A stretch of 43,202 bases of DNA from Deltaproteobacteria bacterium (GCA_002724675.1 PBPL01000077.1:1-43202), one strand, 5' to 3'; counted from the stretch's first letter, positions 9,164-18,347 are shown. A program made the numbers and translations. The notes: generated by a model from the letters alone, not told the origin.

Positions 9164-11194
9164 GTGTCTCGCTTCACCACGCGCTATCTCACGCTGACAG
9201 TGAGACTCGCCCCCACAGTTTTCGGCTTTCTTATTGCTCTAGGTGGCTTGGCCCTCGGCATTTGGTCGAACCATGGCAGCCTCCTCCAGGCTGTTATGGA
9301 GCGGCGTGACGTTGCTGTCCCCGCCCTGGAGCCCTTTTACCCTGAGCTTGAGCCGGCAGCAGAGGCTCTGGTGCGGTCGTCCCGGCTGGTCCTTGAGCGA
9401 CTTGCAAGCGACGGTGGACTTGATGGGGTGACGACAGCGACTCTCAAGCAGTCTCACCCCGGACTGAGTCAGGTGAGTGGGAGTGGGCCGTGGTTTTTGT
9501 CCTTTTACGCCCCGGGCGCGCGACCACGGTACGAGTGGGTCCAATCGGTCCAGGTTGAGTCGGATCTCATGACGTCGGTTCGTGGGCTCTGGGACGAGTT
9601 GCCTGCGGCTCGACGGAGCATCGAGGCGATTCAAGCGGGGCGACTCAAGGTGGATCGGGTGCTTGGCGAAGAGCGCTCATTTCCCCACGGAGGTGGCTTC
9701 GCGGGCGTCGCGCTGGACAAGGGGCTGGATGGCATCGTCTTACGGCACCCTTTGTACGCTCCATTCTACGCGCTTCCGTCTTGGAGCGTTGAGGCCGAGG
9801 TCCGCAACAACACGAAGAAGAAGACGACTTGGAACAGCCTGAGGCGTTCCGGTATGCACGGGCGGGCGCGGCGACTTGCGCGTGAGATGGCTGGTTGGAA
9901 GTCCAGTCACACGCAGGACGCGAGCTTTGCGGCCTTCCGAACGCGGTCATGGATTGAGAGCAGTCCCGGCGGGGGCGAGATCGTTGCCACGACGCGCGGC
10001 AACCTTGAGGTGGGACCCATTACCCCGGAGCTACTTCGAGAGCGGATCAACTTAGCTGGTGACTACCTCAAGCGAGAAACGGATGGCGAAGGTCGGTTGA
10101 CCTATGACTACCGAGCCGTGTGGGACGAGGAAAACCGGGACTACAACATTCTTCGCCATGCGGGGACGACCTACTCGATGCTTCAGGCCTACCGCTTGAA
10201 CGGGGACCCTGAGCTACTTGAGGCCTCCAAGAGGGCCGTCGACTTCTTCATGGACCGCATGCGCGAGGATGAGGACCATCCTGGAGAGTGGTTTGTGGTT
10301 TGGAAGCGCCGAAGGGCGAAGCTGGGTGGCGTGGGGCTCGGTCTCTGCATGATGGTGGAGTTGGAGAAGGCTGCTCCTGGAAGTGCCGATCTCAAGCGTA
10401 TGGAGGGTATGGCGCGCCACATTGAGCGGATGCAGAATCCGGACGGTTCGTTTGAGTCTTTCTTTCAATATGACGACCGCAAGCCAACGGATCGTAAGAG
10501 CATCTACTACGCGGGGGAGGCCATCCTGGGCTTGGTGCGGCTGCACCAGCTGACTGGAGACACCCACTGGCTGGACATTGCGGTCCGTGGCGCGGATTAC
10601 CTGGTGCATAAGCGCTGGGTTTCGCTGGGCTTGCGCATCTACATTCCTCCCGATGCCTGGCTGATACAGGCGCTCGAAGAGATGGACCGGGTCGCCCACG
10701 ATGACGACCGGGTCAAGTACGCGTTCGCGATCGGGTCGACCATTGCTCGTCACAAGCTGATGGATCCCGAGACGGCGCCCCCCGACTTCCTGGGTGCGGG
10801 CATCAGTGGGCTCCAGCGCTTGCCCAACGCGGCAGGCGCGGGGGGCCTTGGAGAGGCTCTCTCAGCTGCCGCTCGACTGGAAGCACGGCGTTTACCCGGT
10901 GAGACGACCTATAGAAGCTTTGCCTTCAACAACGCCGGCTTTCAGCTACGGAATCAGTTCACTGAGGCCAACTCCTGGTACCTCCCCAACCCAGCTCGGG
11001 CCCTGGGTGGCTTCCGCCGCAACCCGGACCACGCAGAGATTCGCAACGACCACGTCCAGCACAACCTGTCGGGTCTCTTTGGGCTGCTCGACCTGCTCGA
11101 TCCGGAGGCGCCTGACATCGGCTGGCTCGTGCCTGAAGAGAAGCGCCCCTCATGGCCCCCGTCCGAGCGCGGTGTGGGAGAGGATGGCCGGTGA
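9164..11194 (+). CDS. Membrane-anchored protein with an alpha/alpha-toroid-like C-terminal half
   Basis: A 676-aa protein that I cannot assign to a named enzyme. Residues 8-30 form one membrane segment (signal anchor). Residues 40-270 form a domain I do not recognise, rich in charged residues. From about residue 285 the sequence becomes helix-rich, with repeated features such as YNILRHAGTTYSML, RRAKLGGVGLGL, IYYAGEAILGLVRL and AFNNAGFQLRN. This pattern of glycine-rich turns between helix pairs suggests an alpha/alpha-toroid (six-hairpin glycosidase or epimerase-like, or lanthionine-cyclase-like fold), probably acting in the periplasm. It is translationally coupled to the next gene (TGATG). 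The GTG start has only a weak ribosome-binding site. A carbohydrate-related role is inference. Confidence 0.8.
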   Translation: MSRFTTRYLTLTVRLAPTVFGFLIALGGLALGIWSNHGSLLQAVMERRDVAVPALEPFYPELEPAAEALVRSSRLVLERLASDGGLDGVTTATLKQSHPGLSQVSGSGPWFLSFYAPGARPRYEWVQSVQVESDLMTSVRGLWDELPAARRSIEAIQAGRLKVDRVLGEERSFPHGGGFAGVALDKGLDGIVLRHPLYAPFYALPSWSVEAEVRNNTKKKTTWNSLRRSGMHGRARRLAREMAGWKSSHTQDASFAAFRTRSWIESSPGGGEIVATTRGNLEVGPITPELLRERINLAGDYLKRETDGEGRLTYDYRAVWDEENRDYNILRHAGTTYSMLQAYRLNGDPELLEASKRAVDFFMDRMREDEDHPGEWFVVWKRRRAKLGGVGLGLCMMVELEKAAPGSADLKRMEGMARHIERMQNPDGSFESFFQYDDRKPTDRKSIYYAGEAILGLVRLHQLTGDTHWLDIAVRGADYLVHKRWVSLGLRIYIPPDAWLIQALEEMDRVAHDDDRVKYAFAIGSTIARHKLMDPETAPPDFLGAGISGLQRLPNAAGAGGLGEALSAAARLEARRLPGETTYRSFAFNNAGFQLRNQFTEANSWYLPNPARALGGFRRNPDHAEIRNDHVQHNLSGLFGLLDLLDPEAPDIGWLVPEEKRPSWPPSERGVGEDGR

Positions 11195-11742
11195 TGAAGC
11201 CCACGATGACAGGCTGGTTCGTGTACTTGCTGATCCTGGCTTCCTGGGGGCTTGCGGCCCTGCTAGCCCACGGGGCGGAAAACTCCATCCCGACCGGTAT
11301 GGCAGGCGATGGTTGGTCTGCAGCCAGGTATGCCTCGCTCTCTTGGAGTGCCGTGGGGGTTGTTCTGGCCTGCGCCTATCTAGCTCGGCGGAGGGAAACC
11401 GATTCAGCTGGGGTGCTTGCGCTTGTGGCAGCTTCTGGGCTGTTCGTGGCTGTGGCTGCTCTGTACACCCTGGGCATCGCTGTTGAGCGAGAGCGACAGA
11501 ATTACTGGGATGCTTATCACTTCACTGCGTTGATCTGGACCTACTTCTTGGCGTCATGTGCTTCGCTCTGGTCGAGCCTGACCTCTGCGAAAGGTGGCTC
11601 GACTCTAGGCAGCTTGCTCATCGGCCCTGCCACGCTCTCGGTAGCTCTTGCCGTGCTGTGGTGGCTGTGGACGTGGCTCCCCTGGATGCAGAATTTGCAA
11701 GGCTGGTTCGCGCGCTTGGGATTTCTACTGACTCATGGCTGA
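11194..11742 (+). CDS. Small multi-pass membrane protein of unknown function
   Basis: A 182-aa protein with four clear hydrophobic segments (roughly residues 6-24, 40-58, 70-90 and 135-160) and short charged loops. I recognise no family. The ATG at 11194 shares its A with the TGA of the upstream toroid-like gene and is preceded by GGAGAGG, so translation is coupled. An open frame reaches further upstream to 11152 but would overlap the previous gene without a better start. The 3' end overlaps the next gene by eight bases. Co-expression with an exported toroid-like protein and an LpxH-like hydrolase points to the cell envelope. Confidence 0.8.
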   Translation: MKPTMTGWFVYLLILASWGLAALLAHGAENSIPTGMAGDGWSAARYASLSWSAVGVVLACAYLARRRETDSAGVLALVAASGLFVAVAALYTLGIAVERERQNYWDAYHFTALIWTYFLASCASLWSSLTSAKGGSTLGSLLIGPATLSVALAVLWWLWTWLPWMQNLQGWFARLGFLLTHG

Positions 11743-12538
11743 GCAGGTCGGGCGGACGCTTATCGTCTCGGATCTGCATCTTCGTGGGCCTTCTGACCCC
11801 AACCAGCACAGATTCTTGAGGTTCATTGAGTCGCGGATCGCCTCTTGTCCGCAAGCGACACTGGTCATCGCCGGAGACTTGGTGGACTTCTGGTTTGCTG
11901 TGGACTCGGACGTTCCAGCCCCATACCGGCAGGTCGTCAGCCGGCTAGAGGCTCTTCCCCGTGTCTACTGGATTGAGGGTAACCACGATGTTGGTTTGTC
12001 GCGGGCGCTAGGGGGGCGGCGCGGTGGTCTCCGTTTCCTGGACAAGACCCTGCAGCTCTCTTGCGGCCCTTGGCTACTATCGGTAGCGCACGGTGACCAC
12101 GTGGAGCGGTCCGATCGAGGGCACCAGTTGCTCCGCTCGGTGATGCGCTCCAGATTGGCGCGGGGGCTCGCCCGTGGTCTTGGCGCGGACCGAACGTTGA
12201 GGCTTGGACAGCGGATCACCAACAGCCGGTCAAGTGGCTCTATGGACAGCAGAACTCCAAGCCTTCGGTGGCTTCATGCTGCTCGAGGAGAGGCACAGTC
12301 GATGCCGCCAGGCGATGTTTCTTCGCTCCTGGTGCTAGGCCACGGCCACCATCTCGGCTGGTGGCCTGAGGGGCTCATCTGTCTGGGGGACTGGCTGCAC
12401 TTCCACTCCTACCTGGAGGTGGACCCAGACCTGCCACGGCCGCGGTTGCGGAGGTTCCAGACGGACTCGGACGAAGATCCGGTTCTGGCGGACGGGCCCG
12501 TAGGTGACGCCCGACCAGATCCGGGTTCGATCAGCTAG
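11735..12538 (+). CDS. Metallophosphoesterase, UDP-2,3-diacylglucosamine hydrolase-like
   Basis: A 267-aa calcineurin-type phosphoesterase with all five metal-binding motifs in order: SDLHL, GDLVDFW, GNHD, HGD and GHGHH (in place of GHTH). SDLHL, GDLVDFW and the size resemble LpxH/LpxH2, which cleaves UDP-2,3-diacylglucosamine to lipid X in lipid A synthesis. The GNHD motif, where LpxH usually has GNRD, means that assignment is not certain. The last 40 residues are an unconserved tail. The start overlaps the end of the membrane protein gene, forming a three-gene coupled unit. Its stop codon overlaps that of RNase E/G on the other strand within the palindrome CTAG. Confidence 0.85.
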   Translation: MAEQVGRTLIVSDLHLRGPSDPNQHRFLRFIESRIASCPQATLVIAGDLVDFWFAVDSDVPAPYRQVVSRLEALPRVYWIEGNHDVGLSRALGGRRGGLRFLDKTLQLSCGPWLLSVAHGDHVERSDRGHQLLRSVMRSRLARGLARGLGADRTLRLGQRITNSRSSGSMDSRTPSLRWLHAARGEAQSMPPGDVSSLLVLGHGHHLGWWPEGLICLGDWLHFHSYLEVDPDLPRPRLRRFQTDSDEDPVLADGPVGDARPDPGSIS

Positions 12539-15312
12539 CCGAAGAGGCCACCCGGAGGCGGTGGAACCAGTACGTCTCCAGGCGGAGATGACTCAGCGCC
12601 CGCCTCACTGCCCGAAGTCGAGCGTGGTGCCCCGTTGCCTTCGTTTGTATTGGAGCCGGCTCTAGGCGAAGCACTCGATGTGTCGTGGCCACTGGATTCG
12701 GCTCCAGTGTGTGCCGCTCCCGGTCCCCGCCCTCTTCCACCACGTCGTCGTCGTCGCCGTCGACGTCGTGTGCCGCTTGGAGCCTCCGCGTTCGCCTCCG
12801 ACGATTCCGAATCTTGGGACGCCACGTCGCTCCGGGCTGCGCTGTCAGTCGCCGAGGCCGCTTGGCCGCTGCTCGATTCGGCTCCAGAAGGTCCGGAGGC
12901 CTCGCTGGCTCCAGTGGAGTCCGCGCTGGTCAGCGTTGGGCGCTCTTCAGGTTGTGCGTCACTGGCTTCGGTGCTGCTCGCGCTCTTGCGCCCAAAGCCG
13001 GCGAAGCGTGCGAACCGGTCGAACATGGAGTCCTCGGCGTTTTCGCTTTGCTTTCCAGTGTCCACTACAGCATCGCTGGTCACAGCAGGTGCGGAGGTCG
13101 TGGGGCCAGGGGCAGGCTGTTCAGAGGCTTCCAAGCGTCCCTGCTGTCCCCGGTTGCGAGCCTCTCTCTCGCCCGTATGCGTACCATCGGCTTGTTGATT
13201 TCGATTGTCAGGATTCGGGCTCTGGGTCTGGTTGTTGGTGCCGGATCCTGGCTCACGGCCTTCTCGCTCCAACTTCCTCTTGCGCCGTCGCCGTCGCTTC
13301 TGGGATCGGCTAAGGGGCTTCTCCCCGTCCAAGTCCGTGTCGTTGGAGTCCGCTCGAGCACTGCGATGTTGGCGATCGCTTGCCTCGGAGGAGTCGTGAC
13401 TCTCTTCTCGAGCACGGTCTTCACCACCATCACCCCCTCGCCCACGACCGCCCCGCCGTCCCCGGGACCGGCGTCGGCCACGGCTCCTACGAGGACGATC
13501 GTCATCAGTGGCGAGTTGAGTTGAGGGCGTGTCTTCGTCAGAGTCTTCTTGTTGCTCGTCGCCGTCTTGCTCGTCGTCGTCGGCTAGCGCTACATCAGAG
13601 ACAGTGTCGGCCTCAGTATCGGCATCTAGATGTTCGCCGAGGCTCCCGAGGGCGTCGTCTTCGGTGGTCTCCACCTCGTCGTGTTCGGGCTCGTCCGCCT
13701 CTCCTTCGACCTTTTTCTCGTCAGTCGTGCTGGTGTCTCTTGCTCCAGTGCGGTCGGCCTCGGCCTCGGCCTTGAGCTCCTCACGTCGAGCAACCACTCG
13801 CTCCCGCTCGGTCTCTGAGAGATCGGCAAGTGTTCCCCACTGGATGCGCTCTTCGCCTCGTCCACGCCCGGGTCGTCCTTCCAAAGCAACGACAATCCCG
13901 AAGTAATCTTCGAGGTGGATTAGGTCGCGACGCAGATGGTTCTGAATGTGATCGGCCAGCTCGGGGTGCAACTGAACGGTGACCTTTGCGAAGGTGCCGT
14001 TGGCAGCCCTTGCCTCGATCATGCGCAGGATCTTCAGGGCAATGAACTCCACCGAGGGTAGGACTCCGCGCCCCTCGCAGGTGGGGCAGTCACGGTGGGT
14101 CTGCACGGCGAGTGCAGCCTTGAGTCGCTGGCGATTGAGCTCAAGCAGGCCATTCTCACTGATGCGGCTGACGTAGCTACGAGCCTTATCATTCTTGAGC
14201 CCATCCTTGAGTGTCTTTTCGACTTGCCGGCGATGCTTGTTGGTCGCCATGTCGATGAAGTCGATGACGATGAGTCCGCCAAGATCTCGCAGTCTGAGCT
14301 GTCGAGCCACCTCGCGCGCAGCCTCAACGTTGGTGTGGTGTGCTGTGTCAGCCTGGGACTTGTGCTTGGTTGAGCGCCCCGAGTTCACATCGATGGCGAT
14401 GAGGGCCTCGGTGGGGTCAATCAAGATGTAGCCACCGGAAGGCAGGTCGACTCGTCTCGAGAACAGCGCTTCAATCTGTTGTTCCACCTGATATCGGGTG
14501 AACAACGGGATCTTGTCTACGTACTGCGTGAGGACCCTCTTGCTTCGTGGCATGACGGTCTTGAAGTAATCGGAGGCCTTCTCCCAGGCCTCCTGCCGGT
14601 CCACGATGATCTGGGCGATGTCCGAGTTGTAGTAGTCCCGGAGCATTCGAACGACTAAGTCGTCGTCTTCATGCAGAAGCTGCGTTGTCTTTCCTTTGCT
14701 GGCTTCCTTCTGCACACCCTTCCAAGTGCGCACGAGGCGGGCAGCGTCGTTGTTCAGATCGGTCTTGGTTCGGTCCAGACCCGCAGTGCGAACAATGAAC
14801 CCGTACTCCTCTGGAATCTTGAGGCTCTCAGCCAACGCCTTGATCTTCTTGCGCTGACTGTCGTTGTTGATCTTGCGCGATACGCCGCGGCAATCATCGA
14901 GGGGCATCAAGACGATGTATCGGCCAGCAAGGGAGATGCGACTGGTCAGAGCCGCTCCCTTGTCGCCGATGGCATCCTTGACCACCTGGACGACGATCTC
15001 ACGCCCCTTTTGCATTACATCCGTAATGGCGGGCTTCTTGTTCTTCGCCTTGCCCTTGGGCTTCCAGCTCTTGTGCCAGCAGGCTTCAGGGATCTCGCCA
15101 AAGGGAAGAAAGCCCTGCTTGTCGACGCCAAACTCTACAAAGCAAGCGTTGAGCCCAGCGTGGATGTTTGCGACCTTTCCACGATAGATGTTGCCTTTGA
15201 GCAGTCCAGCGTGTCGGACTTCGATCTCAAGTTGTTCGAGGCGGTTGTTCTCTAAGATCGCGGCGCGGACCTCTTGGGGTCGCATCGCGTTGATCAGCAT
15301 GATTTTAGACAA
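12535..15312 (-). CDS. Ribonuclease E/G family endoribonuclease with a very long disordered tail
   Basis: A 925-aa RNase E/G. The catalytic part (about residues 1-510) contains an S1-like region with an insertion near residues 80-95 (KPKGKAKNKK), the metal-binding aspartates Asp308 (IDVNSG) and Asp351 (VIDFIDM), and the Zn-link C409-PT-C412. The remaining 410 residues look disordered. They alternate acidic runs with arginine-rich runs (around GRRRSRGRRGGRGRG, KRRRRRKRK and GTRRRRRRRRRGG) and end in a proline-rich stretch. Such a tail is the usual scaffold and RNA-binding arm of RNase E, so this is probably rne-like in function, acting in mRNA decay and rRNA processing. TTG at 15312 is the likely start because AAGGAG lies four bases before it; an ATG four codons later is the alternative. 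Its stop overlaps the convergent gene. Confidence 0.95.
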   Translation of the reverse strand: MSKIMLINAMRPQEVRAAILENNRLEQLEIEVRHAGLLKGNIYRGKVANIHAGLNACFVEFGVDKQGFLPFGEIPEACWHKSWKPKGKAKNKKPAITDVMQKGREIVVQVVKDAIGDKGAALTSRISLAGRYIVLMPLDDCRGVSRKINNDSQRKKIKALAESLKIPEEYGFIVRTAGLDRTKTDLNNDAARLVRTWKGVQKEASKGKTTQLLHEDDDLVVRMLRDYYNSDIAQIIVDRQEAWEKASDYFKTVMPRSKRVLTQYVDKIPLFTRYQVEQQIEALFSRRVDLPSGGYILIDPTEALIAIDVNSGRSTKHKSQADTAHHTNVEAAREVARQLRLRDLGGLIVIDFIDMATNKHRRQVEKTLKDGLKNDKARSYVSRISENGLLELNRQRLKAALAVQTHRDCPTCEGRGVLPSVEFIALKILRMIEARAANGTFAKVTVQLHPELADHIQNHLRRDLIHLEDYFGIVVALEGRPGRGRGEERIQWGTLADLSETERERVVARREELKAEAEADRTGARDTSTTDEKKVEGEADEPEHDEVETTEDDALGSLGEHLDADTEADTVSDVALADDDEQDGDEQQEDSDEDTPSTQLATDDDRPRRSRGRRRSRGRRGGRGRGGDGGEDRAREESHDSSEASDRQHRSARADSNDTDLDGEKPLSRSQKRRRRRKRKLEREGREPGSGTNNQTQSPNPDNRNQQADGTHTGEREARNRGQQGRLEASEQPAPGPTTSAPAVTSDAVVDTGKQSENAEDSMFDRFARFAGFGRKSASSTEASDAQPEERPTLTSADSTGASEASGPSGAESSSGQAASATDSAARSDVASQDSESSEANAEAPSGTRRRRRRRRRGGRGRGPGAAHTGAESSGHDTSSASPRAGSNTNEGNGAPRSTSGSEAGAESSPPGDVLVPPPPGGLFG

Positions 15313-15732
15313 GGTGCTCCTTGGGGGTATGTGGTGCCTCCGGGGGCAGTCGACCGGTGGGGTCTGCCGCTCCGGAGTCTGATTCTTGTAAGCGTTGAAG
15401 CTTCTAACGAACGGTCGGCGGCGAGAACTAAATAGAGTGTCGCGCGCGCCCCCTCATCTCGGCAAACCCGAGAGATCTCGACGCAATTCTGTCCAATATG
15501 GCTCTATTGTCAAGGGAAGCTGCAGCAATGATGAGCAGTGGCACAGGTCTGAATCCAAGCCCTGGCAAAGGCGCTGGCGGATCTAGGTCGATCGCGGGGC
15601 TGGCACGAGGGTCTTGGTGGGGTTTCCTTGCTCCTAGACCGCAGAACCGGTAGCATGTGCTCGATTGAATGGGGCCGCAGAGCTCAGGGGATGAGCCGCA
15701 GCCCAACCTAAGACAGTTCGGAGAATCTTGCC
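15313..15732. other. 420-bp divergent intergenic region (RNase E/G leader and promoter region)
   Basis: No gene is supported here. On the RNase E/G side there is a possible leader hairpin (GGCAG at 15345-15349 with CTGCC at 15364-15368, flanked by CCGG sequences) just upstream of the ribosome-binding site. RNase E leaders are often long and autoregulatory, so the length is suggestive. On the plus side TTGCTC (15628-15633) and TAGCAT (15651-15656), 17 bases apart, are a poor candidate promoter for the DUF4177-like gene. I see no tRNA or recognisable small RNA. Confidence 0.5.
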
Positions 15733-16017
15733 ATGGTGCGCTGGGAGTACCGCGTTCTGCACGATCTCGCTGCTCATGAGCTCGCTGAGCTTGGAGATGA
15801 GGGCTGGGAATTCGTCACCGTCGAGTTCGACGATGAGGGAGACATCCTGAATGCCTTTGCCAAGCGCCAGAAGTCTGGAAGTGGGTCTCGAGGTGGTGGT
15901 GGTGGTGGTGGTCGACGGAGGCGTCGACGAGGTGGCGGCGGTGGTGGTCAGATGAGCCACGCCGGTCAGCCCAATCACCCCATGAGTGCGGCCGGCGGCG
16001 ACTACGCCGCTTACTAG
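15733..16017 (+). CDS. Small DUF4177-like protein with a Gly/Arg-rich (RGG-type) tail
   Basis: A 94-aa protein in two parts. Residues 1-47 (WEYRVLHD, LAELGDEGWEFVTVEF) resemble the DUF4177 fold, in which a WEY strand and an LNxLGxxGWE motif recur. Residues 50-75 are almost only Gly and Arg, with a poly-Gly run, six arginines and another Gly run, like RGG-box RNA-binding tails. GGAGA lies about eight bases upstream of the ATG. It is transcribed divergently from RNase E/G, whose own tail carries similar Arg/Gly runs, so a role in RNA metabolism is possible but unproven. Confidence 0.75.
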   Translation: MVRWEYRVLHDLAAHELAELGDEGWEFVTVEFDDEGDILNAFAKRQKSGSGSRGGGGGGGRRRRRRGGGGGGQMSHAGQPNHPMSAAGGDYAAY

Positions 16018-16039
16018 CAAGTCGTTGAACGGCTTGAGT

Positions 16040-17011
16040 TCACGGTGTCCCGCCTTCTGGCGGTGCGGCATCGGTGCGCGTGATGAAGTAGGAGAAGCGC
16101 TCGGCGTCCCAGTCGAAACCGGTGCAATCTGGATTTACCTCTCGGTAAGCGTAGGACCAGACATTCACCACGCGCAGGTCTAGGCCGTCCACTGTGAAGT
16201 CTTTGTGTTCTGTCGGAAAGAGTTCGAATCGTTCGACTTCCCAACTCAGGGATGCGTCGCTCGAGTCATCGTCGTCGCCTGATGAATCATCGTCATCTCC
16301 TGTTGCAGGGGCTCGGGTCTCGAACGTGACCGAGAGGTTGTAGGCGCTCGCGCACTGGAGAGCATTGGCGTTAGGGCACGCTCGATCGCGAACCTCAATG
16401 CCCTGAAAGGCTGGGTGTTCCTCGCCGGGGAGATAGGCGAGGCCCACATCGGAAGGCTCAGCGAGGAACATAAGAGCGCCAGACCCGTCTTCCAGGATCT
16501 CCCAGAGCGAGAAGCCGGAGAGAAGCACGCCGGTGGTGTAGTCAATGATGGTGTGAACCCCAATCTCTTCGCCGAGGGTTCCGGGCAGGTCGTAGCCGAG
16601 TGGCATTGAGTAGACGATTCGCACCCAGTTGGGATCATCGATAGGCGGACTATCGGGCGGGGGTTGTTCCGTCAAGGTGATGGCCTTGCGGTTGCTGTCA
16701 GGATCATCGCCTTTCTCAGTAATGAGTCCGAGGAAGGGGAAGTTCAGCGCCGGCGGATTCCAACTGGCCACTAGAGAGGCTAGCTGGTCTGGAGGATAGT
16801 CCTCGCCCGCCCAGTGGATGGTGAGCTCGAAGGTGACGTTCTCTAGAGATGTGTTTGAGCATCCGTCTGCTGGTGGGATCACCCGGTCATCGTCGTCATC
16901 TGATGGAGTCGCATCACAGGCTCCCCCAGCGAGAGCAACCATCAGTGCGACAAATGTCAGAGCTAGGAGTGAACTTAGGTGCTTGGTGGCGAGGGCGGTT
17001 CGAGGGCTCAT
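16040..17011 (-). CDS. Hypothetical lipoprotein with Asp-rich linkers
   Basis: A 323-aa predicted lipoprotein. The signal peptide ends with the lipobox AGGAC (Cys32), followed by a short Asp-rich stretch (DDDDD near residue 40). The body is a mostly beta-type region of about 190 residues that I cannot assign. Near residues 245-260 a linker of two GDDDDSS units separates it from a C-terminal domain of about 65 residues. The linker style matches the matrixin-like protease at 33091-34599, consistent with one genome-wide habit. ATG at 17011 is chosen because AGGA lies eight bases upstream; a GTG one codon earlier is possible. No function can be given. Confidence 0.8.
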   Translation of the reverse strand: MSPRTALATKHLSSLLALTFVALMVALAGGACDATPSDDDDDRVIPPADGCSNTSLENVTFELTIHWAGEDYPPDQLASLVASWNPPALNFPFLGLITEKGDDPDSNRKAITLTEQPPPDSPPIDDPNWVRIVYSMPLGYDLPGTLGEEIGVHTIIDYTTGVLLSGFSLWEILEDGSGALMFLAEPSDVGLAYLPGEEHPAFQGIEVRDRACPNANALQCASAYNLSVTFETRAPATGDDDDSSGDDDDSSDASLSWEVERFELFPTEHKDFTVDGLDLRVVNVWSYAYREVNPDCTGFDWDAERFSYFITRTDAAPPEGGTP

Positions 17012-17046
17012 CACTTGTGTCCTGGTGTCAGAAGAGGGAGCTTACC

Positions 17047-18105
17047 TCAGCTCTCTTGAGTGACTGTTAGCCGTTCGGTTGGAAAGGAATCCAGGGCTTC
17101 GGAGCACGCCCGGGTGAACCGGCTGATATCGCCGGTTTCGTATCCGAGACTCTGGCAGATGCTGTAGGCCTCGAACGACTTCCGAAGGAGCGTGGGGATT
17201 CGGTCGAGTAGCCATCGCTGCATGGCAGCCTGCGCTGTTGGTTCCGGCTTCGCTGTTGGTTGTTGGTTGCTGTAGAACTCCCAGAGTTCGTCAGCGGCGG
17301 CCTGATAAGCACGGCCCAGGTGCAGGGCTGCTGCCGCCGCCCAGGTGGGCACTTGTTGATCGATGGCGGCCACGTAGTAGTCCTGCGCTCGAGACAGCAA
17401 TTCTGCTCGCCGGTTGAGTGCACGGACGGTCCGTTTCACGCCTCTACGATGCATGTCAACACGAGAGGCTTCTGCAACAAAGACATCCCCAAGCGCGCAC
17501 AGTGCCTGGGCTAGGAAATAGGCCTCACTCGTTGGCTCGCTGACTTTGCCGGTCAATACACGGATTGCACCTAAGAGACGGTGCGACGCTCGAGCCAGGT
17601 GTCGGGACTCCACGTCCAGCCATCCCAGCTGTACGTCGATGCGGGCTCGTGCTGTCCGGTCGGTGGTCCTGTGGCGTACCGCCAAGAGATCCCGTCTCGC
17701 AGCGCGCGGTTGATTCTCGGCGATCCGCACTAATCCCCGGCGAAACTGAACGTCAGCATGGATCGCTCTCGCTTCCGCGTCGTTTCGAGAGAGCAGCTGG
17801 GTGTAGTTGGCTGTCGCTCGGTCTAGGCTCCCGAGGGACTCGAAGCACACGGCCTGGTTGTAGAGGGCCAGCACGTGCGTGCGATGCAGGGTTGGCGATG
17901 CGTTCAGGACCTCGTCGTATCGGTGGATAGCCTCGTCGCACGCATCAGCCTCTTTGAGTGCGTTGGCTTCGGCGAACTGCTGGGATGGGCTGCTCGAGCC
18001 CATGGCTGGACCTGTGAAGAGAGTGAGGAGTCCACAGACAGACCCCATCGTCACGCACGCAGAATGCTTGGCGCGCCTAGAAAGACGGAACCGCACAGAG
18101 AACAC
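17047..18105 (-). CDS. Secreted tetratricopeptide-repeat protein
   Basis: About 352 aa. An N-terminal stretch with several arginines and a hydrophobic core (VCGLLTLFTG) looks like a signal peptide. It is followed by helix pairs with TPR-like spacing (CDEAIHRYDEVLNASP, ALYNQAVCFESLGSLDRATANY, and later AALHLGRAYQAAADELW). TPR proteins usually scaffold protein contacts, here probably in the periplasm. The start is uncertain: the frame is open to a GTG at 18162, and GTG codons at 18105 and 18096 both fit a signal peptide; none has a good ribosome-binding site. It ends 35 bases upstream of the lipoprotein gene on the same strand and may be cotranscribed with it. Confidence 0.75.
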   Translation of the reverse strand: MFSVRFRLSRRAKHSACVTMGSVCGLLTLFTGPAMGSSSPSQQFAEANALKEADACDEAIHRYDEVLNASPTLHRTHVLALYNQAVCFESLGSLDRATANYTQLLSRNDAEARAIHADVQFRRGLVRIAENQPRAARRDLLAVRHRTTDRTARARIDVQLGWLDVESRHLARASHRLLGAIRVLTGKVSEPTSEAYFLAQALCALGDVFVAEASRVDMHRRGVKRTVRALNRRAELLSRAQDYYVAAIDQQVPTWAAAAALHLGRAYQAAADELWEFYSNQQPTAKPEPTAQAAMQRWLLDRIPTLLRKSFEAYSICQSLGYETGDISRFTRACSEALDSFPTERLTVTQES

Positions 18106-18182
18106 CCGGGTGAATAGAAGTGAGGAGCAGTCCGCCTCGGCCGCGGGGCAGTGTGTCCGCACCCTTCAATGAAGGGGGGACT

Positions 18183-18211
18183 CGTATAGGCGAATTAGGT
18201 TCCCCTGACAG
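18183..18211 (-). promoter_or_regulatory. Candidate promoter of the TPR protein gene
   Basis: On the minus strand CTGTCA (18206-18211) and TATACG (18183-18188) are 17 bases apart, each 4/6 to consensus. A small CCCCT/AGGGG hairpin (18202-18217) overlaps the -35 box. The rest of the 18106-18486 gap holds the Pal promoter described separately and no gene. Confidence 0.3.
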
Positions 18212-18347
18212 AAGGGGCTCACACAACGCCCAGGGACAAGTCCCAGACAAAAAATTAGGGCGCGAGGCAATTGGGCCACCTCGAACCGCGCAGAAGCTAC
18301 TCTCTGTCCTTCACTCTAAGACTCTCGGGGTGCCTTTCGCAAGGGGT

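Noticed and set aside
12635-13775. Several plus-strand open frames opposite the RNase E/G tail
   Set aside because: They are shadows of a low-complexity coding region; their Ser/Arg-rich products have no domain features.
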